Source: Patiria miniata
Taxonomy: Eukaryota > Echinodermata > Asteroidea > Valvatida > Asterinidae
DNA: 64,000 nucleotides
NCBI RefSeq assembly: GCF_015706575.1
Contig: NW_024037074.1
Location: forward strand, 26,277,334 to 26,341,333
Direction of reading: 5' to 3'
Part shown: piece by piece, positions 34,881 to 47,300 of the stretch
Position numbering within the stretch: position 1 is the stretch's first letter
How the letters are laid out: each line of letters opens with the position of its first letter
Notes under the pieces: generated by a model
The model's database searches: none
What the model was told of the DNA's origin: nothing
Seen by the model: only the letters and a program-made list of their open reading frames with translations
Program-made: the position numbers and the translations under genes

Positions 34881-37540
34881 CTGGTTTCCGTCCCCATTTT
34901 TTTAATTTAAAGGGGGCGGGAACCAGTCTACCATATACTGTATTATTGTCCGGTCGCCAATCATTCGAATTTTGTAAAGTATTTATGCCATCAATAAACG
35001 TTGGCCGAGTTTTGGGGTTTTTTTTCGATCAATGTCAAGTGCATAACATTTTAATGTTAGAAAAAAAGAAAGTTAAAAAAATATATATATTGCTTTGGGT
35101 AACACTAAAAACTGCACGAACAATTCATCTTTTATTTGCCACCTTGTTTTATGTTAAAGTTTTTTTTTTAGCTCTATATGGCCTATAATAATCCTGTATA
35201 AAACATAGTACCTTTAGAAGTGCACGTGGAATACGGAGTAATTTGGGCAATGCAAATTGTAAAAGGTTGACATTAATGGTAATATTAGTGAAGCATAACA
35301 TGCTCGATATGCTTAGCCAGTGTTAGCACATTCCAACACATCGAACAATACAGAATAGGGTTTTAAGGAATGGAACCTGCACACATTTGTGGGCGGGGAA
35401 ATATCACCAGGAGGGCGTTGCAAAGCTTTTCAACTTTTTGACCCGGGTAGACGTGTAGATTTGTTTTAATTTTTGTTTGTTTCATATTTCTCCCAGAATA
35501 TGTATCTCGATGGAGAAGATGTTTAAGAGAGCTTTTCTTTAAATCTAACAAATAATATGGTATAAAATAAAGAATGTTTATTTCTTCGGTAATAATCCGA
35601 TAAAACCTGCAAAACGTCGTGACGCATATTGTGACGTATAGGCCGCCCTTTCAGGTACTTATTGAAAAGGGTATTTTTTTACGATTCCAAGAAATGTGGA
35701 TTGCACATAACTTGGCTTAATAAAACAATGGGGTTAAAAAGTCTCTGGGGATTTTATTTTTACTTCTGCTCTGACAACTGTCAGCGTTTAGGCCTATGCA
35801 CTTGGAATTTCAGCCTCCCAAGTCGAATCAGGATATTGACAAATCGTCACCAATTCTTATTACTATTCCCGATACATTTTCCCACCAAAAAAAAAAAGAA
35901 GGAAAAAAAAATATGTGATAATCACCATGCCGGCCAAACTCACATAAAAACCACGCTGAGAAATCCTCATCTCAATCCATCTTTAATCGTTGCTCCCTCC
36001 AGGCCGATCCTTGCATCCGCTGATAGTTCCGGTGATACTCCGGTTTCCCTCCCTAAAGGAGGACGGTCTCCCTGGCAACCGGATCACGTGACGCGCACCG
36101 CAGTCAATGTTCGCGTGCCCCAAATACGTGTGACCCCGTCTTCAGAGCGCCACATTCGGCTGCGCGCGTTTTTATGATTATGTAAGATTGGATGAATCAC
36201 CCTTTTCTTCTTTTTATTTTAACCAAAAATGAGCGCACGTGGCTAACCCAGCAGACCCGGATTAAATTTCTGAAAAAAGTCTTGGCGGCATGTTGATGAC
36301 AATTTAGTAAATTTCCGATAACATTTGTTAATGTTGTGCGTCGGAGCAAAATGTCGCGATGCACGGATAGAGGACTGCACATTTAACAAACGGATAGATA
36401 AACTGGGTTGTTAGTGTAGGACATGAAGGACAGGTGACAGCCACAAAGCAAATCAAAACTATTTTCTCTCCTGAAATTATAATATAATATCAAATCGCAG
36501 TTTGCAAGTTTTTTTATTTCAATGTTTTTGAACCATTTGTTTCTTTATTTCGTATATAGGGTTTTTGTTTTCGGGGGGGGGGGGGGCTTCTTATCACCAT
36601 AATGCAATACAAAATCAAATGCAAGCAATTTATTTTCTTTCTTTTTTTGAATAAAAAGTCGGTTCAGTGATCTGAACCCCGACACGGGGATTACTGAACC
36701 GGATATGTATTGTGTAAAGTTGCCAGATCGAGGCTCTGCATGCCCATGGCGGAAGTGTGAAAAGAGCGAATTATTTAGTTCATATTTAGTTCGCATCCAT
36801 CCGAATACGTTTTTAAAAATGCTCAACAATTGATGGTCGAATTTCTTTTGTTTTCTTGACATAAAAAAACATAGCTTTGGTGAAGTATCCATTCCATGTA
36901 AAATAAATTAAATAAATTGACTCCATCTGCATTTTCACCATACAAAAAAAAAAAATCCCCCCCCCGGAAAAAAAGTGTCGTACTCAGCACGAAACAAAAA
37001 AAATCAAATTTAAACTACGAAGCACAATAATCGAAAACAAGATCAACAAAATCAGAATCTCTTGTTTGTGGACTCTCGTGATGGATTTGAATTACGTTAA
37101 TTCTCGTCTTTAATTATTTAAAACCTGTCGTAACAAGCTAGCTGAATCAATTATGATGTAGTATATGAGCAACTTCGCGAAAAAAAGGGGGAAATAATCC
37201 AAGCGAAATTTCATTATTGAACAATACTACGATACCAGAACTGTATTTCCATTGGCAGATTATTAGGTTTGATGCATGACGTACTTTGACAATTATATCA
37301 TGATCTTTGGAGAAATGTCATTTCCATAAAAGCATGGAAAATCCTGTTCTGGGATCAAACAAATGGTCTTTCGTTTTGTCGTTTTAAGCCTATGCCATTG
37401 AAAAGACATGTAATATTTTTTGGCAGAATCTTACTTTTTAGGCAGATTTTTTTGCATGAACAAGGCCACATAAAATCTACCCCTAAAACTTGAGTTTACA
37501 AATTCTATAAACTGACAATAGAAACGTTCATCACAAGTTT
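34881..37540. other. Intergenic stretch, no gene supported
   Basis: A 171-codon plus-strand frame (35662-36177) passes through poly-A text encoding a Lys run and has no known domain; I treat it as chance. A G14 tract lies at 36573-36586, and A12 followed by C9 near 36946-36965. Confidence 0.5.
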
Positions 37541-37752
37541 CTTGAGTGAGTGAGTCAAAAGTATCAGTAACACAGCCCCAACATGTCACATGACCAAACT
37601 TGGGTCAAAGGTCATCATGGGGTTACTGGGGTCAAAAAGAAGACTTTTTACTCCTTCCAGAAATTACATTGCACAATCACGTGACTCATGCATGATACGA
37701 ATTCGTTGGCCCGCAGCTTAAGCTTCCGAGATCTGATCAAGCTTGTTCATAC
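37541..37752 (+). repeat. (GTGA)n plus dispersed repeat, copy 2
   Basis: A short GAGTGAGTGAGT run is followed directly by GTCAAAAGTATCAGTA and then the same ordered blocks as 14018-14237: CAGCCCCAACATGTCA, GGTCAAAGGTCATCATGGGG, CTCCTTCCAGAAATTACAT and TTCGTTGGCCCGCAGCTT. This copy lacks about 20 bases of the poly-T part and has a short AAGCTT duplication. Both copies have a tetranucleotide run on the same side, but with different sequence (GTTA versus GTGA). Confidence 0.75.
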
Positions 37753-39752
37753 TAGATACATCGTTCATGTTTTTCACTTTAAAAAAAATGTATTACCCTG
37801 AAATTTTTTACCGGAAAGTAGACCTGGAAATGAAAAACTCGAAACTACTACAATATTGAAAACGGCTAACCCACGGTACTGCTTACAAGTAAGGGCTGAA
37901 ATTAACATTTTGTATATAGTGGACATCATCAAAAGTCTCATTCCATGAAATTGAAGAAAAGCTAAAAAAAACATGATCGAAATCAAGGCATAGGTGTTTC
38001 GTGCAGCTTCTTTCTCTTTTTAATTAAATGCGCATCTCTTTTGTGGTTTGATTGAAAGAAACCTTTTTTTCTCTGGAAAAAATACAAGATAGACATCAAA
38101 TGTCCCGACCTGCGGTAGTCCATTTCGTGTCATCTGCACTTTTGAATGAGCATTCACTCAAGCGGAAAATTATGATAAAAAGGATGACGTCCATTTGATC
38201 GTTGTATATGCAATTTGCGTTATATCAATTTGGAGGCGTTCTCAAATGAGTTGTGTTTGGGGGTATCTTTCCTTTTTCAGATAAAATAAGTAAATAAATA
38301 ACAAATAAATGAATGAATAAATAATACATAAACCACCGTATCTTATTTTAAAAAAAAAGGAATTCTGAGAGAAAATTAAAAACTATCTTTTGGCACTAAC
38401 ATGCCGGGAAAATCAATGAAATGGTCTAATTATGAGGCCCTTAAAACCACATGTCATCTAGATTTTAGCCCCCCCCCCCCCAAAAAAAAATGTTGAGTAA
38501 ATTAGGGGCTTTTAAAAATGAAATTCAATGCATCACAATATTAAAATGAAGAGGCTCAGAATTCACATTTAATATATTATCATTTAGTATATTAAGAAAC
38601 AAATAGATAAAAACACTGTGGTAATTTATTGAAATTTCTGAAGTAGCTAACGTCAAAATACCTTTATAACATAAAATGAAACAGTATCTAACTGGTTGTA
38701 TCATAACTGGAAAAAATCATGGTCGTGAAAAATAGGAAATACAAGACAACACGAGCAAGATAATGTGCTCAGATTAGCATCTCCCCAGAGACAACACTCC
38801 CGCTGAAATTCTCTTGATGTTTTATGTAAGAATTCGACCATCATTTTCAGGCTTCGACCGACAACGAAGACGAAAAGTAAGAAGAAGACGAGGAAAAGAA
38901 GGAGAGAAAGATAGGGGAAAAAACAATCTAACGTGTCGGAGAAAAGGGCCCGGGGGAACAGCAGAACCCGATATAATCAAACGGGCCTCCGTCATTCATA
39001 TCGGGGCATCGAGCATCTTTGAGTCAACCACGGGGGAACGGGTCAAGAGGCCGCGATCTCCGAGGCCTTAGGGGGAGGGGAAGCGGGGAGAGGGTAGGCG
39101 AGAGACAAGGGTTGAGAGGAGGGGGAGACGGGGGAGGGGGGCAATGGCCGCCCGGCTCCGACCGACTGACCGACTGGCAGTTCGGAGACTCTCAGAGTGT
39201 ACTGCAACAAAAGCAATTATTCTAATACTCATTATCAACAGTTTATATCATTGCTTTTTGTATAGGCTAAAACGTGCTTCTTTAATGAGGTGGATAGAAC
39301 ATGTTGGGTTGCAAGGTCAAATGATGATTGAAATGAATGGAAACAAAATATGTGAAACAACTAAGTTTTGTAAAAAAAAAAAACACACACCTGAATTTGG
39401 CACACTGAGTGACTCTTCAACAGAAACAAGACAATGCAAGCCTATGGCTGGTTCCCTACGCACAAAATTACATTCAATTGTTTCAGAATGGTTAAAAAAA
39501 ATCCGTAAATTCAGCTGTATTGATGAAACTCCATCGTTTCGCAGCTTGCATGGAGACTTGACTTATTGCCTACACAATGTGGTGTGAAAGTACATGAAGC
39601 AAGCGGCGCCATACGATCGCACATGTAAAGTGCAATACATGACATACATGGATATGGGTATAAGCCTCTTAATGATACTCCCAGATCAGTGTAAGTCACA
39701 GGTGACTGGCAGTCAGCGAGATTGGTTACCAGACTCATTCACAAGTGACAGT
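37753..39752. other. Intergenic stretch with AAAT-rich run and GC-rich patch
   Basis: A degenerate AAAT/AATG run lies at 38282-38332, C11 followed by A9 near 38469-38488, and a purine-rich, GC-rich segment at 38870-39150 with many AGAGGA/GGGGA words. A 147-codon frame at 39144-39587 is unrecognised. Confidence 0.5.
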
Positions 39753-39960
39753 CTGTCAGTCAGTCAGTCAGTCAGTGAGGTACAAATAGGACACTAGACT
39801 AGCCTCTGTGACCATAAAAAAACACCTAATTTCCCCATTCAAACACATACGAAGTTTCATGACCACATTCTCGCCATGCGGTTCAAGCTGCAATTGTGAT
39901 GTATTGTAGTACCGAGGTGACACAATCTCCCTACGCTTGTGGGCATATTCCAACACAATA
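39753..39960 (+). repeat. (CAGT)n microsatellite with adjoining repeat-like text
   Basis: A CAGT run lies at about 39753-39777 and is followed by text containing AAGTTTCATGACCACATTC, a phrase style common in the microsatellite-linked repeats at 13888 and 24003. No second copy exists in the window, so the family link is inferred. Confidence 0.45.
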
Positions 39961-40240
39961 TGACGTCACTCATTCTGCTCTTAATGTACACCAAAACCTC
40001 TGACGTCATATTCATTCATAATAATTAGTGTACCACTTCTGTTCGTGAACCTTATACATGTACATTCATGTATACTTGAAATGCTCCTCCCCTATGGTGC
40101 ATGTATATAATCAGCAATTTAGCTCGTCCAGATTCGGCAATATTTTACAAACTGGTTAAAAAAATATTTGTATGGGTACAGTTTGCCAAAGTGATCAAAA
40201 TATGACGATTTGCTTACAGCACTGCCTTCCAATGTCAGAG

Positions 40241-40468
40241 CAGTGGCGAATCTATAGAGACTTCAGCCACTGATGATAATACGAGTAAAATGGGGCCAAA
40301 CATAATAAATGAAATGCTAAAGTTCCTATTTTTTCCTCAAATTGCCTTAGAATGCAGTAGAAAGCACATCGTATACATTCAACATTTTCCGGGGGCACCG
40401 CGGACCCCAATGCACCCCCATAGCAGGCCTTCACTCACCCCCTTTCCTGAAAGCTAGATCCGCCCCTG
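40241..40468. mobile_element. hAT-like MITE, 228 bp
   Basis: The left end is CAGTGGCGAATCTATAG; the right end in reverse complement is CAGGGGCGGATCTAGCT. Twelve or so of the first 16 bases match. These are typical hAT-type termini. The interior is AT-rich with GGGGGCACCGCGGACCCC near 40391 and has no coding capacity. The 8-bp target duplication expected for hAT is not visible, so the insertion is probably old. Confidence 0.65.
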
Positions 40469-41906
40469 CAAAAGTGAGGGAGACTGTTTTGAATTACAAG
40501 TATTTCCATCCTAAGACAATCAATACACAACTAAAAAATCCAATTTGGGAAGAGGTTTTAACTAAGAACGTATTCGTTCCTCGGCGAAATATGGGCCACG
40601 TCGTTTGAGTTTATTACATCATCAAAAATAGGAATCCTACTTTGACTCCTGGAACGTAAATGGATTGGACCGTCAAAAACGATCTGCTATATGCACGGGA
40701 TATTTCATATAACTTACACTATTTGTGTATAAGCTCTGAATACTTTTTACGGGTCACTGAGGTATGTCCTCCTCCGCTTCAGTTTTCCGAAACTCATATT
40801 AACGAATCAGAATCTAAAATCTATATCACGAATTGAAAGTCTAGATGAAGATAGTTAGCCCTTGGCATAAGGTCATCATCATTGGAATTGATGTCGGAGC
40901 TGGCAAGGGGGTCCTAAGTAACCTTCAACTCATTAAGTTCTTTATCTCTTCCACTTATTGCACAAGTTCTCATGAAAGTAATTTGAATCCTAAAACCATC
41001 ACTCATGATCCTCGGGTAAGTGAATTTGTCACTTCAATAGGAACAAGACAAACGGTTGTCCACTTTTATACCGAGACTTTTTAGATCCATGATGAGTGAA
41101 GTATAGGCCTAACTGATGATATTCAGAGTTCTTTAACCTCGATACTAAGAAGTCACTCATTTGTTTCGAGTCCACCCCGACTCTCTCCCTCGACTGATCT
41201 AGAACAATCCTACACCAATAAACCCAACCCAGGTATCATCGATCACGCAATAGGTTTGCAGATATAAAGGGATAAGAACGCGGATACACTCTTCGCGCCA
41301 CAACTTAGCTCTTACATAGTTAGTGAAGTCTTTTGATAGTTTTGGCAATTCACTCACCCACTGACGTAATCCCATTCTTAAAGTTTGCCATATCAGATTA
41401 CCATGTTGTGCACAGCAAACCAAGGAGAAAAGTCATGTACTCCGAACCACGCACTCATCAGGCTTATTTCTGTTGCTATAGGCCTAACGTGAGCATGTAC
41501 GATGATGTTGATGCAAGGCTGTAAACATATAAGTTACAAGGGTGACCAGGAATTTCAAGGTGTTCAAGACACACATCAAATTAAAGCTTGATTAAAGCTC
41601 TTGCACTTTCTGTTAGTTTTTTGGTAGAGCCGAGCGATGACTTTTGGGTGATTTTTTTCCCTCGAAAAACGACCACCCCTGAAAAGCAGTCCCTGAAGCC
41701 CGTCACCATTTTGAAAGTGTTCCATCCACTCGATTGCAAAATAGAGCGACTATCTGGTCCAATTCGTCCTCATTTTTCTCAGCAATTTTAGTTCCAAGTC
41801 CGGATGAGACCTCTGACCCTTATTTTCTACAAACCCTCATGCACAAGGGCCACAAAACTCTCTATTAACGATCTGAACAGTCAAAGACAGTCAAACAAGC
41901 AATCGT
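40469..41906. other. Intergenic stretch, no gene supported
   Basis: Small frames only. CAGTCAAAGACAGTCAAACAAGC-like motifs at 41878-41900 sit just outside copy B of the dispersed repeat and may belong to it. Confidence 0.45.
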
Positions 41907-42232
41907 CTTCCCCTGCCATGTCTTTACACAGGCTAGTCACCAACAGCCAGATCATATTTCAAGCAAGCACTGTGACCAGTCAAATTCAGTCAACATACAA
42001 ACAAGGCAAATGGTGGGCACAGCTGGCTTATCAATCACCTACAGTCAAAGCATAGCGGTATCATAGAGAAAGGGCACCTCTCTCTATGGCTGCATCAGGT
42101 TACACAATCAGTCCCAGCCAGTCAACCCTGCTTTATGTAAGCTGGGAATTCAGATGTTAACTGTTGAAAACAGTCACTTGAATGATTTTGACTGAAAGGA
42201 CAACTTGGCACAGAATGTATGTTTGCATAGGA
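41907..42232 (-). repeat. Unclassified dispersed repeat, copy B
   Basis: Reverse complement of the block at 4329-4624 (shared blocks listed there). This copy carries about 35 extra bases that themselves form a small inverted repeat (CATAGAGA...TCTCTATG, about 42062-42091). The motif CAGTCAA recurs several times on the plus strand. Similarity to copy A ends at about 42232, just after GTATGTTTGCATAG. Confidence 0.8.
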
Positions 42233-42670
42233 AAAGACTGAGGACATGCAAATGGTGGTTTGGTTAGCGTAAGCAATTTTGAGCCTATTTACCGGTCTGC
42301 AACCACAAGGCAGATCTTGTGTGCTGACTTTGTTCTGCGAAACTCCATATAGTACATGATGTCCTATATAAGCGAAAATGTGGACGTTATAACGTCCAAA
42401 CTTTAGCTTATAGCAAGCTGAAATGTTTCAGAACAACGTAGCGAGGATTCGGCCTCTTTTGCCCAAATGATTTGTAAGGACAGTTCATTACTTTGTGGAC
42501 TGAAATTGAAGCTTTGCAGGGAAAAGGTTGCAGGCCGCTTTCAAAACGAGAAAACGTTGTCATGCAATCAACAAATCAAATTAAGTCCTACACACCCCAC
42601 CCCAAATGGTATGATCAGAAGATATGATGTGCGAGATCAAAGTAGTGTTTTAACACCCACAATAAGTCCT

Positions 42671-42699
42671 CCCCCCCCCCCAAAAAAAAGGGGGGGGGG
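42671..42699. repeat. C11-A8-G10 homopolymer hairpin
   Basis: A run of 11 C, 8 A and 10 G in direct succession makes a self-complementary hairpin with an A loop. It also makes a triplex/G4-prone site. Nearby frames are artefacts of it. Confidence 0.9.
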
Positions 42700-43372
42700 A
42701 CATAAGGCCAGGTCTGAAAATGGGAAGATCTGTAAAGAGGCTTCTATATTTTATGTATTTTGTATTTTTCTTTAATTCATTTTATAATTTCTTTTTTACT
42801 TTTTAGACGGATCCAAAGCACACTTTCTGTTTTACAAAATATACATGTATACAACATAACCAACTTCCCCTTCATCCCAACCTTAGCCCTAAACTTCCGA
42901 TATCCTAATGATTTCAAAGGAGTTTAAAACATTGACTTTTAACAAGTGGGCGTTACCCCTTTTTTGTACCATTGAGATCATTTAGCTCACAAAATAACTG
43001 AATACATAGGAAAATACACGCAGAATAACCAGCAACATTCGTGCATAATTTTCCCGCCTGCACGATAACGAGTGTTTTATAATTACCGTATGGTGAATTG
43101 ACATTACAGAAATGACACAGTTATAAATATTCATATTTATACAGCGCGGGGTAAGGAACATGTTAACAGATACCATGCAGTTGCACGTAATTATTAACAT
43201 TCATGTAAGATGGCGCGCGCGTATACCACGGGTCTGGACGATGCAGAAAATATGAGCGAATGCTCTTGTTTGCCATATCATAACAGGCACAGTAAAGATA
43301 CATTAAAGACATTAAAATTTACTTCAGTAATTTAGATTTCGAAACGTATCAATCTCAGTCAGTCTACTGCAA
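42700..43372. other. Intergenic stretch, no gene seen
   Basis: AT-rich, with AAGATGGCGCGCGCG near 43207. No element recognised. Confidence 0.45.
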
Positions 43373-43452
43373 CTTTTTTTATTTATTTATTTCATACAAC
43401 ATCCAACAGCGCAAGCGCCAGAGACGGATGAATAAATTTACAATAAAAAAAT
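43373..43452 (-). mobile_element. Possible 3' end of a non-LTR retroposon with (AAAT)n tail
   Basis: On the minus strand the text reads TTTATTCATCCGTCTCTGG, GCGCTTGCGCTGTTGGATG, TTGTATGAAATAAATAAAT, then an A run. That is a 3'-end-like segment closing in an AAAT tail. Its 5' extent is unknown and no coding part is present. Confidence 0.4.
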
Positions 43453-44330
43453 TTGTCCTCTAAATGGAAAAAGTGGAACGGTACGTTCTCGGCTATATCT
43501 GAAACTGTTTCGTATAGAAACGTCAATTTTAATGTCAATTAATTCGTGAAAACATTCATGAAAACGTAATTTGCAGGCATATGCCTAAGTAATAATATAC
43601 CCAATTTCGATGCAATGCGGGCACTGATTTTGAAATTGGTTTCTAAAATCCAGATTTTTGACCAACTTCCGTTTAAGACCACTTCGTCTTCAAGATGTGA
43701 TTGTGGAGGGTTTCTATGGGTTTCATGGTCCCTAGTACGCGGCCAATGACCCCACGGATGACCCTCAGACTACCTGACGGCGACGCGGTCATACTCCGGA
43801 ACAGACATCTCAGGTGTCTGAAAAACACCTAAATTACACCTGTAACGGCACAATCACGAAAAACAATAGCCACCATAATTGATCTCAATTGGTCTCGGAG
43901 GGGGACGAATTAGGGCCGAACGTAGCCCGTGCCGAAAGCCACCTAAACATGATCTCTTGCTCGGTATACGTATACAAGACTAGAGTCTAAAGCGTGCTAC
44001 TCAACTGAAATCATACCGTCGCGACTGAAGTCCGCCTGGCAGGGGGCACCGCGCTCTGTGCGCGGTTGCACCGGGCGTCGAGCACGTTCAGCCCGGCCAG
44101 CTCGCGGTCTCGGATCACGCCTCGCTCATTTCCCCCCGTGTCTTCGTTTACCGGGAGCGGATCGATGGGCCTTTCTAGCAGACCGGCAGAGGCGGCCGAC
44201 GGCCTCGCCGACACGCGCCCAGGCCCACCCGAGGACATTCTTTCTAATATCGTGGTGCGTGGAATACTTAATCATAAAAAAAATCCAAGGCCAAAAGTAA
44301 GCCACGACACAATTTCTGTCTTTATTGGGT
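43453..44330. other. Intergenic stretch with a CpG-rich island
   Basis: About 43730-44230 is GC- and CpG-rich with overlapping frames on both strands and no recognised domain. Confidence 0.5.
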
Positions 44331-44352
44331 GGGGGGGGGGGGGGGGGGGGGG
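44331..44352 (+). repeat. G22 homopolymer
   Basis: Uninterrupted run of about 22 G after TTTATTGGGT. It is one of the longest in the window and also creates Pro-run frames on the other strand. Confidence 0.9.
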
Positions 44353-47300
44353 TGTTTAACCTCAGGTCAATACCGTATGTGGTTTGAATCAACTGACATC
44401 GGAAGTAGTTCAATGATCAAATTTCCTGAGACTGCACAATGGAATGACACAAAGACCCAACAACATTTTCAAAAATGAGAAGAAGCGTTTACCTTGCATT
44501 CACGTTCTGTTATTGTAATACTTTTTAACAATGGCAATGTACCACGAGCCCCTGTGGAATTTCAAACGACATGAAGACGACAAGATATGAGATATTACAC
44601 GGCTGAAGTCTGCAATACCAGGTTTCAGAGATGGTACACGATCAATACCGCCCTCAGATGACCAAGTTCATCAAGTTTTAGACTGATACAGTTAATTACC
44701 AATTCTAGTATATAAAGCAGGATACAGTAAAATATAATTCTGCTGTGGGCGATATTGAGAGAATCAAACATTTGAAAATAGTATTCCGATAAACGAATAA
44801 GTCTACTGCTGATTCGCTTGAATGTATTACTTTCAATTACGAACATTTAATTTGATTAACTTTAACGTTTAATAAAGAAATTGACTTAGTGGGGTTTGCT
44901 GCTAAAGTTCTTAAGCTCGGTTGGTTATTTTTAAGCAGATTGAAGTTCAAGCCATTTTTATGGTCAAAAAGGCACACAAAACTGTTATAGAATTGGCTTC
45001 GTTTACCCGTTTCAAAAGACAAAACAAAACTGTCAAATTCTGGACTTAAAATACCAACAACAAAACTTTCTAGTTACTCATGTTCACAAGTCTTGTAAAA
45101 ATGGAATATACAAAATTAAAGAAAACTTCATTTTTTTGTGGACGTCATTGTCATACATACATTTATACATGGATTAGGGCCACACGGGCTCAGACGAAAA
45201 CGGCATAGGTACGAATTTAGAATTAATGATGAAAAGGGTGTATATAGTTAAGAAAAACTTAGATGCTAGGTGTGATGTCTATTTTCGTAAGTATAGAGAG
45301 AGTTGTTTGGTTGTTGCGTTGTTCAAATTATGTATAGAGCAAGATCTGTTCCAGAAAACTCGGCACGAAATGGTATGGGTGCAACAACCTCCAGGTTCCC
45401 TACAGTTCTATCGTCTTTCTGATCGGCTTCAAGTTCAGATTTTTAGCCAACTTGACATTATGTTTGTCAGTTGACGTTTTACTTTGGGCTGTCCGTATTT
45501 GATGAAGTTTGCGGTAAGTAAGGCAATGAATATTAATCCTGAATCGAGCTGTCATTCATAAAAAAATAATACCACAGAACATTTCAAATAACGAGGACTC
45601 CAAGTTGAAAAATAATAATAAATATAACAAGAAAATGGAAGTCAATCTTAAGTCCATTTCTCAAATTGAATTTCAAACCAAATTACACTTAATCTTTATC
45701 CGTCACTCGATACGCCAGCAGACTTTGCAGCAACATCCCTCCCGTCCAAAGCCCGCGAATTTCCCCCTCGTTTCGGTCGAGTATCTAGGTATTTGTTTTT
45801 CTTTCTCTCTTTTTCTCCCCCGGAAACCAGAAACTGACAAGTCTGGAAGTAGTTACCGGCCAGTTCTTTAGATTCAATCAATTACGTATTAGTTGTCGCC
45901 GGTGCAGTTTGTGCGGTGCAAAGCCTCCCTTTTTCGCTGCAGCGGGTGGCGTTGTTGACGCAGGGTTTTCCAGCCGAAATTCCCAGCAAATCCCAAAAAT
46001 CACACGCGGCTATCCCGCCTCACAATCCCCCAGCGATCGTTTTATCCCCCTGCAGAGATCCCGTATATACTCGCTTCGCCGTTCGAATGTCCGAACCGGT
46101 ATCCAATGAAGATAAAGAACAAAATCTCGAGGAAATAATTTTCGGACGAGCTGGGATGATCCCACTTAATACCGAAACAGTAGAACCGAGGCAAATATGG
46201 ATGTAATGATTCCGGCAAACACTGGCTTATAGGGAAATAAATTAGGTGAGTGTGTTGGTTTTTCCTAGTCTCTGTGCCCCGGACAAGCTTCGGCATAGAT
46301 GGTCCCACTCTGGTCCGGTTTCTGCCTGGTCGTTTATCCGTCGTTGATTTTTGGGCGCTTTGCATATTAATTATCGGTAATGCGAAACCTGCTGAGCTTT
46401 ATCCGGTCGTTGCTTGCCCGGGCAAACCACCCGAGTTTCGCTTGGTGGCCTCTTCAGTAGGAAGGCTATCGTACTTTCCGATCTAAAAGCGATTTTCTAC
46501 AGTGATATTGCAAGGGAAAAAGTTCTGAAGAAGAGAAACAAAAAAGGAAAAACGAAACCACTATTGTACGACACAGCCACAGGGCAAACGAGATGATGAC
46601 AGCTCAAGATGATTTCTAAAAATGATTCCAATCCAAACAATTTCCCGACCGTAAAACCTACAGGGCGTTGGCCCTAATAAAATTGTCGTGCATTGCCAAT
46701 TTTAAGTTTTGTAGGAACAGGCCAATGTCCTTATTAAAATGTAATTAACACACGGCGAGTATATTTCGTTACATCAGCTTACATTCTCCCTTGCAACTTC
46801 AAGAATTCAACACCAACACCTTCTAATGTACACAAGGCATGGGTTGCCCAAAGGATGTGAATGTTGCCTCCTACCTCTTTCTTGAATCCCCGCCCACAAA
46901 TTCCCCGCCATGTCGAAGATGTGAACACCATCATAAAAGTTCACACTCGCAAAATCGATGCTCAACGTGCACAGAAAGAAGACTGTAATAGACGATCAAA
47001 CTCTTCACGTTTCAATGGATCGAGAACAAAATGCGCACTACTGCCACAGGAGAGGGTTTCTTTTCAAAGTTTTTTTAATTGGTTATTAATTTGGCGAAAG
47101 TTCATAGGTCATGTCAAGACAGTCATTATCATAATGTACATTAAAACTACTCAAATAGGAACACGACCTCACACAGTAGATCTACTCCAAGAAATTGAAA
47201 AAAACACATTCCCATATCTTCCAAAGAAGACGGTTTTGCAAAATGCAAATGAACATTTGAAATCTTCATACTCAGGATCAGAGTGTTGAACGCACTAGTG

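Noticed and set aside
35662-36177. 171-codon plus-strand frame
   Set aside because: It runs through poly-A text giving a Lys run, uses a poor start context and matches no family I know.
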